Below are positions 16,133 to 23,422 of a DNA stretch of 23,475 nucleotides, piece by piece. A program made the translations under genes and the position numbers. Below the pieces are notes generated by a model that searched no databases, had not been told where the DNA came from, and worked only from the letters and a program-made list of their open reading frames with translations. The DNA comes from Lachnospiraceae bacterium UBA7027 (GTDB lineage Bacteria; Bacillota; Clostridia; Lachnospirales; Lachnospiraceae), in assembly GCA_002494135.1 (NCBI GenBank), contig DLBG01000023.1:63489-86963 (forward strand). The letters are read 5' to 3'. Each line of letters begins with the position of its first letter. The first letter of the stretch is position 1.

Positions 16133-19100
16133 ATGAATTTGGAAGAAAAGCGAAGAATGGAAGAATTTAATCTTGACCGGGAAATCGAAGTCCCTCAGGA
16201 AATGAACACGGATTCCATCGCGGAAAGTGTTCGCCTTTTTGTGGGGCCGAGTGATGCCATGGAAGAGATGGAGAATTACGAGGAAGCCGAAACTACAGTA
16301 CAGTCACCGGCCGAACATCACGTGAAGGCCAATACGGGTGTGATTAAGGATTTACAGCTTTTGCCGGAAGATGATTCCGTTCCTGTTTCCATGGAAACTT
16401 CCGTAACCGGAAAGGTTCCGGTATCCGTATCCAAAGAGGACCGGATTATTCCGGGTGATGAAACGGAGAACATGGTTTTATATCCAAACCGTCCTCTGGA
16501 AGAAGTTCAGGCACAGACAAGGGTGATTCCGACGATTATCTCACGAAACGAGCCGACGGTATCGGATGTTGCCGAAGAACTCTCCGACGGCCTGAATTTT
16601 GCTGCCCTTTCCGATGAGAGCGAATATGAACATACGGAAGGCGACGTGACGGAAGTTGCACTGACGGGCGAAGCCGCCGAGCTTTTGGAAAACCTCGAGT
16701 ATCATGATGAGGATGTCGTGACCGAAAAGAAACGTCCGAAGAAAGTTCACCATAATGCAGAGAATGATTTTGAAGCAGAAGAAGATATGCCCTCCAAAAA
16801 GCAGGGCATTAAAGTGAACGGCGCAAAGAGCAAAGAGGAAGTAAAAAAACACGCGCATTCCGAGGCCGCAAAGCAGGGAGAGAGAAAGAAGGCTGCCGCA
16901 GCAGCTGCCGCGGGCAACGGTCATTCGAGTCACCCGGCACAGAAGGGACCGGGTTCATCCGCCAAGGGTTCGCATTCGCCGTCAAAGAGTGCTTATGAAC
17001 CTGTAAAAGGAAAGGGAAAACGTAAATTCCAGTTAATGGACGGCATTATGATCGGCGTTGCGGCGGTTATTCTGATTACCGTTGCCGTTCTCGGTATTGT
17101 TGCCGTTACGAAAGTGAACAAGAATAAGAGCGTGGGTACCATAGCTTCCGTAGGTGTGAAGCTTTCTTCCATTGAGGGCATCGGACAGCCCGGTATTGCA
17201 AATATTATCGCCAATAAGGAAATCTCCGTTGTGGAAAGCGTTCCGACATCGGAAGAACCCGGCAGGGTAGCGAACCGTATCGATGTGACTGTAAACTTTG
17301 CTTCGATTGAGAAGGATTTAAAGATTAAATTTACGGATAAAGCTACCGATAAACTGATTACCGGTGTGGCATTCAAAGTGGAGGCAAGAACGCCCGACAA
17401 GAAGAACGTTACCTGGGAAGATACGGACAAAGACGGTGTGATCTACATGGAGAACATGACTCCCGGAACCTATTACGTAAAGGTTTTGAATGTGGATGAT
17501 TTTGAATTCCCCGATAAGGAAACGGAAGTAACCGTTAAGGATAAAATCTCCTACGTGGCAATCAATGTCATGGACGAGGTTAAGAAAGCAAGCGAAGTAG
17601 ATCTTGCCAAGGAAGATTTGCAGACCAAGGAAGTCGACAAGGGCGAGGCTTTGGTTGATACCGTTGCATGGGTAAACTCCGGATCGAAGACTGTTTACAA
17701 GGAAGTCAAGAAAGAAGATCTTACTGCTCCCACGGCAGCGCTCAGAACCTGGAAAAGATCCTATACGGCTGCGGCATTAAACTCTCTTACACTCAGTGAA
17801 GAGAGTCTGACGGTTGTAATAGGAAAAACGGCAACCATTACCGCAACAATAGACGGTGATGCCACGGAAACCACCTGGGAAACCGACAAGCCGGAAATCG
17901 CAACCGTAAACGGAGGAACCGTTACCGGCGTGGCAGCAGGAGATGCGATTATCAAATGTACCGTCAAGGGAAAAGATGCGGATGAACAGGATATTACCAT
18001 TGAGAAAACATGCAAGGTTACCGTAAAGGAAGAGGAAACCCCGACTCCGACCCCGACGGAGTATACCATTACACTTACACTGTCCCCGACCACGGCGAGC
18101 CTTGATCTTAAAGACAATAAGACCGTTAAGCTTTCATCTGCCGTTGAAATATCCGAGGGCGGACCGACGGAAAAGGGAGTGACTTATAAGAGTTCCGATG
18201 AAACAGTCGCAACGGTTGCCGAAGACGGAACCGTTACCGCAGTAAAGGCAGGTACCGCTACCATTACCTGTACCACAAAGGCAACGGATAAGGACGGAAA
18301 AGCAAAAGAAGCAACCTGCGCAGTTACCGTTACGGAAGCGAAAGCAGGAGTTTTAAAGAGCCTGACACTCAATAAGACGGAAGAAACACTTGCGGTTAAC
18401 GGAACCCTTGAATTAAAAGCCGAGGTAAAATCCGATGACGCAAATGCAGATAAAACGGTAACCTGGGCATCCGACAACAAAGATGTTGCCGATGTTGATG
18501 CGAACGGCAAGGTAACCGCCAAGAAAGCGGGAAGTGCAAAGATTACCTGCACCACGAAGGAAACGGGATCCGACGGCAAGGTACTTACGGCGACCTGCAC
18601 CATCAAAGTAAGCGATTCCGTGAATAACACGAAAGATCCGCTGAAAGACAAAAACGGCACGCAGGTATATGTGAAAGAGGGCGATAACTACAGAGAAGCG
18701 AAAATCGCCGATTATTACAAATTCACCGTATTCTACTTGAAAGAGACCCAGTACACCGGATGGCAGACCGTGAACGGCGCTACGAAGTATTATAAGAGCG
18801 ACGGCACCTATGTTACCGGCGAACAGGTCATCGGCGGAGTAAAATACAACTTTGCAAACGACGGAACGCTTTCCATGGGCGGCGGCAGCCTCGGTATCGA
18901 TGTCAGCCAGTACAACGGAACTATCAACTGGAATGCCGTTAAAGCAGCAGGCGTATCCTTTGTCATTATCCGCTGCGGTTTCCGCGGTTACACGCAGGGC
19001 GGTCTGATTGAAGATACCAACTTCCACTCCTATGCATCCGGTGCTCAGGCAGCGGGATTAAAGGTGGGTGTATACTTCTTCTCCCAGGCTACCAATGAAA

Positions 19101-19489
19101 GAGAAGCGGTAGAAGAGGCTTCCATGGCTGTGGCGATGGCGAAACAGCATAAAATCTCCTATCCGATTTTCATCGACAGCGAGTATGCAAACGGCTCCCA
19201 TACCGGACGTGCCGATAAGTTAACCAAGGCACAGAGAACCGCAGTATGCAAGGCGTTCTGTGAAACCGTTAAGTCCGCGGGATATACCCCCGGCGTATAT
19301 GCTTCCAAGTTCTGGTACTATGATAATCTGGATGCTTCCGCACTGAATGCCTACAAGATCTGGCTTGCTCATTACACCAAAGCAACGGATTACAAGGGCA
19401 AGTACGAGATGTGGCAGAGCTCTAGTACCGGACGTATTAACGGAATCAACGGAAATGTTGATATCGATACAAGTTATTTAGGATATTAA
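16133..19489 (+). CDS. Membrane-anchored multidomain GH25 muramidase with Cna-B-like, Big_2 and cell-wall-binding repeats
   Basis: A 1118-residue protein. Residues 1-300 are hydrophilic and presumably cytoplasmic: acidic first, then Lys/Ala/Gly/Ser-rich with a poly-Ala run (254-260). A helix spans about 302-326. Outside come a Cna-B/SpaA-like domain (about 385-480), three Big_2 Ig-like domains (about 549-632, 645-736 and 741-829) with a TPTPTPT linker between the first two, and choline-binding-type repeats with GWQTVNGATKYYKSDGTYV (876-894). A GH25 lysozyme domain ends the protein (919-1118), with GIDVSQYNG (921-929) and catalytic D1015/E1017 in PIFIDSEYANG. It should cleave or bind the MurNAc-GlcNAc backbone while tethered to the membrane. 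There is no signal peptidase site or LPXTG. The ATG at 16133 has GGAAAGGG upstream; an in-frame GTG at 16115 is weaker. Confidence 0.88.
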   Translation: MNLEEKRRMEEFNLDREIEVPQEMNTDSIAESVRLFVGPSDAMEEMENYEEAETTVQSPAEHHVKANTGVIKDLQLLPEDDSVPVSMETSVTGKVPVSVSKEDRIIPGDETENMVLYPNRPLEEVQAQTRVIPTIISRNEPTVSDVAEELSDGLNFAALSDESEYEHTEGDVTEVALTGEAAELLENLEYHDEDVVTEKKRPKKVHHNAENDFEAEEDMPSKKQGIKVNGAKSKEEVKKHAHSEAAKQGERKKAAAAAAAGNGHSSHPAQKGPGSSAKGSHSPSKSAYEPVKGKGKRKFQLMDGIMIGVAAVILITVAVLGIVAVTKVNKNKSVGTIASVGVKLSSIEGIGQPGIANIIANKEISVVESVPTSEEPGRVANRIDVTVNFASIEKDLKIKFTDKATDKLITGVAFKVEARTPDKKNVTWEDTDKDGVIYMENMTPGTYYVKVLNVDDFEFPDKETEVTVKDKISYVAINVMDEVKKASEVDLAKEDLQTKEVDKGEALVDTVAWVNSGSKTVYKEVKKEDLTAPTAALRTWKRSYTAAALNSLTLSEESLTVVIGKTATITATIDGDATETTWETDKPEIATVNGGTVTGVAAGDAIIKCTVKGKDADEQDITIEKTCKVTVKEEETPTPTPTEYTITLTLSPTTASLDLKDNKTVKLSSAVEISEGGPTEKGVTYKSSDETVATVAEDGTVTAVKAGTATITCTTKATDKDGKAKEATCAVTVTEAKAGVLKSLTLNKTEETLAVNGTLELKAEVKSDDANADKTVTWASDNKDVADVDANGKVTAKKAGSAKITCTTKETGSDGKVLTATCTIKVSDSVNNTKDPLKDKNGTQVYVKEGDNYREAKIADYYKFTVFYLKETQYTGWQTVNGATKYYKSDGTYVTGEQVIGGVKYNFANDGTLSMGGGSLGIDVSQYNGTINWNAVKAAGVSFVIIRCGFRGYTQGGLIEDTNFHSYASGAQAAGLKVGVYFFSQATNEREAVEEASMAVAMAKQHKISYPIFIDSEYANGSHTGRADKLTKAQRTAVCKAFCETVKSAGYTPGVYASKFWYYDNLDASALNAYKIWLAHYTKATDYKGKYEMWQSSSTGRINGINGNVDIDTSYLGY

Positions 19490-19490
19490 A

Positions 19491-20528
19491 ATGTTAACAA
19501 CGATTATTCTGGGAATCCTCTGGCTGTTGGTTGTACCCTTCGGCCTGGGGATTTTCCCGTCCAAAATGCTGAAAAAAGAATACCGTTCTCCGGGACTGAT
19601 TCTTTTGATTGGATACCTGATTCTGATGGGACTTTTCGAATGCGTTTATTTGCCGTTCCTTCTGCTTGGAATCCGGTTTGATATGCTGTGTCTTCTTTTC
19701 AGGCTTCTTAGCGGCATTTTGTCACTTGCTTCGGTCATCTTCGGTATGAAGGATTTTAAGAGCTTTACTCTTCCAAAGAAGAATATCTGGCTTATTCTGT
19801 TCGCAGTTCTGGTTGCGGTTCAGTGTGTTGCGAGATGGTTTCAGGGCGTCACCGACGGGGATGATGCATATTTCCTCGGAACGGCGCTGAATGCCTATAC
19901 GAGTAAAACCATGTACTATCTGGATGCGTATACGGGAATGGCTACCGGACTTGATATGCGTCACGCATTGTCTGCAGGCGGAATATTCTTAGCCTTTCTT
20001 TCGAACTGTATAAAACTTCATCCTGCCATTACGGCGCATATCGTTTATGCGGACATTCTGCTGATTCTCCACTACATCTGCTTTTATCACATCGGCAGAC
20101 TGCTTTTCCCCGACAAGGAGGAAAATGCAGGTTTGTTCGGCTGTATGGTCTGCGTCTTTGATGTATTCGGATATATTTCCATTTTTACCCCGGCAGCCTT
20201 CCTTTTAACCAGAACCTGGCAGGGCAAAAGCGTGATTGCGAACATCTGTATTCCCTTTGTGTTTTACCTGCTATTATTGATGTTAAGAGACGATGTGACC
20301 GGGAAACAGTTCCGCACAAAGAGACTGTTCTTTGCCGTTTTTTCCTTCGTGGTTTTGGCGGCATCACTTTGTATGGCAGGAACCGGACCGACCCTTCTTC
20401 TTCCCCTTTTGGGAGTGGGAGCACTTGTAGTTGCCCTGCACAGGAAAAAAATCTCCGTATTTGCCGTAACCATACCGACACTGTTGTTTGCAGCCGTATT
20501 TGTCGTGCTGCTGGCCGTTCTGAAGTAG
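19491..20528 (+). CDS. Polytopic membrane protein, GT-C-like, N-terminal part of a TAG-split pair
   Basis: A 345-residue protein with about 9 helices. The presumed outer loop carries GVTDGDDAYFLGTALNAY (119-136), whose DGDD (122-125) is a good candidate for a GT-C catalytic acid motif. It resembles polytopic proteins annotated as DUF6077 in Lachnospiraceae; this is from memory and unverified. The protein ends right after a helix and lacks the extracytoplasmic tail expected for the type. The next gene lies in the same frame and supplies further helices and a tail, with one TAG (20526-20528) between them. It starts one base after the muramidase stop, so translation is probably coupled. Either the two subunits form one transferase, or this is a nonsense-interrupted gene. 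Confidence 0.72.
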   Translation: MLTTIILGILWLLVVPFGLGIFPSKMLKKEYRSPGLILLIGYLILMGLFECVYLPFLLLGIRFDMLCLLFRLLSGILSLASVIFGMKDFKSFTLPKKNIWLILFAVLVAVQCVARWFQGVTDGDDAYFLGTALNAYTSKTMYYLDAYTGMATGLDMRHALSAGGIFLAFLSNCIKLHPAITAHIVYADILLILHYICFYHIGRLLFPDKEENAGLFGCMVCVFDVFGYISIFTPAAFLLTRTWQGKSVIANICIPFVFYLLLLMLRDDVTGKQFRTKRLFFAVFSFVVLAASLCMAGTGPTLLLPLLGVGALVVALHRKKISVFAVTIPTLLFAAVFVVLLAVLK

Positions 20529-20532
20529 GAGG
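20527..20532 (+). promoter_or_regulatory. Strong Shine-Dalgarno overlapping the upstream stop
   Basis: AGGAGG shares two bases with the TAG stop at 20526-20528 and lies five bases before the ATG at 20538. It makes re-initiation of the second half likely and argues against simple decay of the interrupted gene. Confidence 0.75.
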
Positions 20533-20537
20533 ATGTA

Positions 20538-21317
20538 ATGAAAGAGTATTTTTTACAATCTTTACATACTGTCCAAAACTTCGGCGGAAACGGACTGCTG
20601 CTTTTGTATTTTGCGGTGGCCCTGATTTATCTTCTGGTTCGCGAGAAGGATAAAGGAATCCGTAAACTTCTCGGCGGTTTTCCGCTGGCGATGATTTGCC
20701 TTTTCTTTATTCCGGTAGTGCCGTTTGTAATCTGTTCCATGCTCGGAGAAAACGAAACATTTTACCGCTTTCTGTGGCTGATTCCCATGACGTTAATCAG
20801 CGCCTATGCAACGATTCTTTTTCTGGAGCATGTGAAGTTTAAATGGCTGAAGGCACTTCTGGGAGTGATTGCCATGATCTGTGTCGCAATCGGCGGCAAT
20901 CCCGGCTATCAGGCTCCGGTTACATATCCGGCAGAAAATATTTATCAGGTTCCGCAACAGCTCGTGGAACTGTGTGATTACATGGTGGTTCCGGGCCGTG
21001 AGGTTAAGGCTGTCTTTCCGCATGAACTGGTGCCGTTTGTCAGACAGTATACATCCTTTATCGTCATGCCGTACGGATACGAAACCATGGTTGAACGATG
21101 GACGTTTACGAATGACCTTGAGAAGGAAATGATTAAAGACACTTCCGATGCGGGAGAGCTTGCGAGACTGGCCAGAGAGGACAGGTGCCATTATATCGTG
21201 TTAAACAAGGGGCATCAGGTGTCAGGATTGCTGGAAGATTACGACTATAATCCGGTTTTCGAAACCGAGAATTACGCCGTTTATCTGGACAAATTTGCGG
21301 ATGTTTCCGAGTGGTAG
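20538..21317 (+). CDS. C-terminal half of the TAG-split GT-C-like pair: helices plus extracytoplasmic domain
   Basis: A 259-residue protein with about 4 hydrophobic helices in the first 130 residues, then a soluble domain of about 120 residues. ENETFYRFLWLIPMTLISAY (71-90) has the look of the later helices of large GT-C-like proteins. The tail includes ELVPFVRQYTSFIVMPYGYE and ends with LLEDYDYNPVFETENYAVYL, similar to the end of the 593-residue protein encoded at 13158. It is in the same frame as the preceding gene; reading through the TAG would give about 608 residues, close to that 593. It has its own excellent ribosome binding site. Alone it lacks any visible catalytic motif. It is the last gene before the terminator at 21342. 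Confidence 0.7.
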   Translation: MKEYFLQSLHTVQNFGGNGLLLLYFAVALIYLLVREKDKGIRKLLGGFPLAMICLFFIPVVPFVICSMLGENETFYRFLWLIPMTLISAYATILFLEHVKFKWLKALLGVIAMICVAIGGNPGYQAPVTYPAENIYQVPQQLVELCDYMVVPGREVKAVFPHELVPFVRQYTSFIVMPYGYETMVERWTFTNDLEKEMIKDTSDAGELARLAREDRCHYIVLNKGHQVSGLLEDYDYNPVFETENYAVYLDKFADVSEW

Positions 21318-21341
21318 GCGGATGCTTATACGGAATCCGGC

Positions 21342-21369
21342 AAAGCAGGGAATTTTTCCCTGCTTTTTT
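21342..21369 (+). terminator. Intrinsic transcription terminator
   Basis: A perfect 11-bp stem, AAAGCAGGGAA (21342-21352) with TTCCCTGCTTT (21356-21366), closes a TTT loop and runs into a T-tract ending at 21369. It lies 24 nt after the stop of the preceding gene and ends the second transcription unit. Confidence 0.9.
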
Positions 21370-21403
21370 CATGCCGTGAAGGCGGCGGAAAGGGTGAAAA
21401 TCC

Positions 21404-21432
21404 TTGAAGATTCGCGTTTTATGTGGTATCAT
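21404..21432 (+). promoter_or_regulatory. Probable sigma-A promoter for nagB-rfbB-rfbA
   Basis: TTGAAG (21404-21409), a 17-nt spacer and TATCAT (21427-21432), with TGG just before the -10 (extended -10). It sits between the terminator and nagB. Initiation near 21439 would give a leader of about 93 nt. It is weaker than the 14936 promoter but well placed. Confidence 0.7.
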
Positions 21433-21448
21433 AAATTGGATTGAGTGT

Positions 21449-21464
21449 GCCCTTCTGTAAGGGC
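21449..21464 (+). promoter_or_regulatory. Small hairpin in the nagB leader
   Basis: GCCCTT (21449-21454) pairs with AAGGGC (21459-21464) around a four-base loop, about 10 nt after the predicted transcription start. It has no T-tract, so it is not a terminator. It may stabilise the 5' end or be a protein site. The rest of the 21318-21531 gap holds only the terminator, the promoter and the ribosome binding site. Confidence 0.45.
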
Positions 21465-21531
21465 GAAAACACTAAGAAAAACGAATCGAAGCGGTGTTGA
21501 TTTTGAGACAACATCTGGAAAGGGGTAAATT

Positions 21532-22263
21532 ATGAAGGTAATAGTTGCGAAAGATTATGAGGACGGAGCAAAAAAGGCCGCGGACATCATTGAAAAGATT
21601 GTTCGCGAGAAGCCTGACTGTACACTTGGACTTGCAACGGGTTCCAGCCCTGTAGGTATGTATAGGGAACTTGCAAGAAGATGCAAGGAGGAGGGACTTG
21701 ATTTTTCCAAGATTCATTCCGTAAACCTGGACGAGTATGTGGGCCTTGACGGGACACATGACCAGAGTTACCGCTATTTTATGAATGACAATCTTTTTGA
21801 TCACATCAATATCGACAAGGCAAATACCTATGTTGCAAAGGGCGTTGGTGATGTAGAGGCCAACTTAAAGGAATTCAACGAAGTACTGGATAAAACGGAT
21901 ATCGAGATTCAGGTACTCGGTGTGGGACCGGACGGACATCTCGGATTTAACGAGCCGGGCGATACGCTGTATGACAAGGCTCACGAAGAAGTGCTGGAGG
22001 ATTCCACCATTGAAGCAAACAAGAGATTCTTTGCGTCCAAGGAAGAGGTTCCCACACATGCGGTTACCATGGGTATGGGCAATATTATGAGAGCGAAAGC
22101 CCTGCTTATGATTATCGGCGGCAACAAGAAAGAAGCGGCAACGAAGCTTCTGATGGAAGATAAAATCGATCCGCACTGCCCGGCAACTTTTATGCGCCTG
22201 CACAGAGATGCAACGGTAGTCATTGAGGAGAGCCTTGCAAAGGAAATCGGTTATATTCAGTAA
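21532..22263 (+). CDS. nagB: Glucosamine-6-phosphate deaminase
   Basis: Converts glucosamine-6-phosphate to fructose-6-phosphate and ammonia in the cytoplasm, and can run in reverse. Its 243 residues match the short Bacillus-type enzymes rather than the 266-residue allosteric E. coli form. Motifs are LGLATGSSPVGMY (32-44, phosphate loop), NLDEYVGL (65-72, catalytic D67) and GVGPDGHLGFNEPG (130-143, with D134, H136 and E141). THAVTMGMG is also characteristic. The start has GGAAAGGGG upstream. The gene follows its own promoter and lies 40 nt before rfbB. Its product is the substrate of ManA, and its substrate comes from amino-sugar or wall recycling, so it may balance carbon between wall precursors and GDP-mannose. 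Confidence 0.95.
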   Translation: MKVIVAKDYEDGAKKAADIIEKIVREKPDCTLGLATGSSPVGMYRELARRCKEEGLDFSKIHSVNLDEYVGLDGTHDQSYRYFMNDNLFDHINIDKANTYVAKGVGDVEANLKEFNEVLDKTDIEIQVLGVGPDGHLGFNEPGDTLYDKAHEEVLEDSTIEANKRFFASKEEVPTHAVTMGMGNIMRAKALLMIIGGNKKEAATKLLMEDKIDPHCPATFMRLHRDATVVIEESLAKEIGYIQ

Positions 22264-22303
22264 TCTGAAAATAAATAAACAAAATCTTTAGGAGCAAGCT
22301 TAA

Positions 22304-23389
22304 ATGAGAACTTATCTTGTTACGGGAGGAGCCGGATTCATCGGTTCCAACTACATTCATTACATGTTTGAAAAGTACGGTGACGAAATCCGCATCATCA
22401 ATGTGGATGCACTTACGTATGCGGGAAATCTTGAAAACTTAAAAGATATCGAAAACAGAGCGAACTATACGTTCGTGAAAGCGGATATTACGGACAAGGA
22501 TGCAATCGCGGCCATTTTTGAAAACAACGATATCGACAGAGTAGTTCATTTCGCGGCGGAAAGCCATGTGGACAGATCCATTAAGAATCCGGAAGTTTTT
22601 GTAAAAACCAACGTTCTCGGAACCGCGGTTATGCTGAATTGCGCGAAGGCCGCATGGGAACTTCCCGACGGTAGTTTTAAGGAGAATAAGAAATTCCTGC
22701 ATGTATCCACAGATGAGGTTTACGGTTCCCTGCCGGACGATCCTGATGCTTATTTTTATGAGACGTCACCCATCGATCCCCATTCTCCGTACTCATCCAG
22801 CAAAGCCAGCTCCGATTTGCTGGTAAAGGCTTACATGGATACTTATAAGTTCCCTGCGAACATCACGAACTGCTCCAATAATTACGGGCCGTATCAGTTC
22901 CCGGAGAAGCTGATTCCCTTAATCATCAATAATGCACTGCAGGGAAAGAAGCTTCCGGTATACGGTGACGGAAAGAATGTAAGAGACTGGCTCTACGTCA
23001 TGGATCATGCCAAGGCAATCGACATGGTACAGGAACAGGGCAAATTGTTTGAACGCTATAATATCGGCGGTCACAACGAGAAACAGAACATTGAGATTAT
23101 TGAGATAATTCTGGATACGCTCTGCGAGATGCTTCCGGACTCCGACCCCAGAAAAGCACACATCAACCGCGAGCTGATTACCTATGTAACGGACCGGAAA
23201 GGACATGACCGCAGATATGCCATTGCTCCGGATAAAATCCGTGAGGATTTGGGCTGGGAACCGGAAACCATGTTTAAAGACGGAATCCGTTTAACCATTC
23301 AGTGGTATTTCGAAAACGAAGACTGGATGAAAAACGTAACAAGCGGTGATTATCAGAAGTATTACAACGACATGTATGCAGGAAGATAA
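22304..23389 (+). CDS. rfbB: dTDP-glucose 4,6-dehydratase (RmlB)
   Basis: Converts dTDP-glucose to dTDP-4-keto-6-deoxyglucose. Its 361 residues are the normal length for this extended short-chain dehydrogenase. The NAD-binding loop is VTGGAGFIGSNYI (6-18), followed by NVDALTYAGNLENL (33-46). Catalytic residues are T136, D137 and E138 in VSTDEVYGSL, and Y163 and K167 in YSSSKASSD. NNYGPYQFPEKLIPL (192-206) and GDGKNVRDWLYV are typical. AGGAG (22290-22294) precedes the ATG. The product feeds WecE, encoded at 1550 in this window, or RmlC/RmlD if those lie beyond the right edge. rfbA begins 33 nt downstream. Confidence 0.96.
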   Translation: MRTYLVTGGAGFIGSNYIHYMFEKYGDEIRIINVDALTYAGNLENLKDIENRANYTFVKADITDKDAIAAIFENNDIDRVVHFAAESHVDRSIKNPEVFVKTNVLGTAVMLNCAKAAWELPDGSFKENKKFLHVSTDEVYGSLPDDPDAYFYETSPIDPHSPYSSSKASSDLLVKAYMDTYKFPANITNCSNNYGPYQFPEKLIPLIINNALQGKKLPVYGDGKNVRDWLYVMDHAKAIDMVQEQGKLFERYNIGGHNEKQNIEIIEIILDTLCEMLPDSDPRKAHINRELITYVTDRKGHDRRYAIAPDKIREDLGWEPETMFKDGIRLTIQWYFENEDWMKNVTSGDYQKYYNDMYAGR

Positions 23390-23422
23390 ACACCCCACAG
23401 ACTGAGAAAAGGCGGAACTGAT

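Noticed and set aside
16111..16170. Short open frame from the ATG at 16111
   Set aside because: It is only about 19 codons, in a different frame, overlaps the muramidase start and has no ribosome site of its own.
18413..19027. Long open frames on the minus strand inside the muramidase gene, also at 17761-18117 and 18184-18660
   Set aside because: They are antisense to well-supported domains, have no ribosome sites or recognisable motifs, and arise from the repetitive Thr/Lys/Val codons of the Big_2 region.
18887..19489. GH25 domain as a phage endolysin or prophage remnant
   Set aside because: No holin, tail or integrase genes are nearby. The domain is part of a long membrane-anchored, multi-module protein inside a polysaccharide locus.
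20526..20528. TAG as a recoded (for example pyrrolysine) codon
   Set aside because: TAG also ends other genes here (571-573, 5426-5428 and 21315-21317), and a strong ribosome site explains translation of the second half without recoding.
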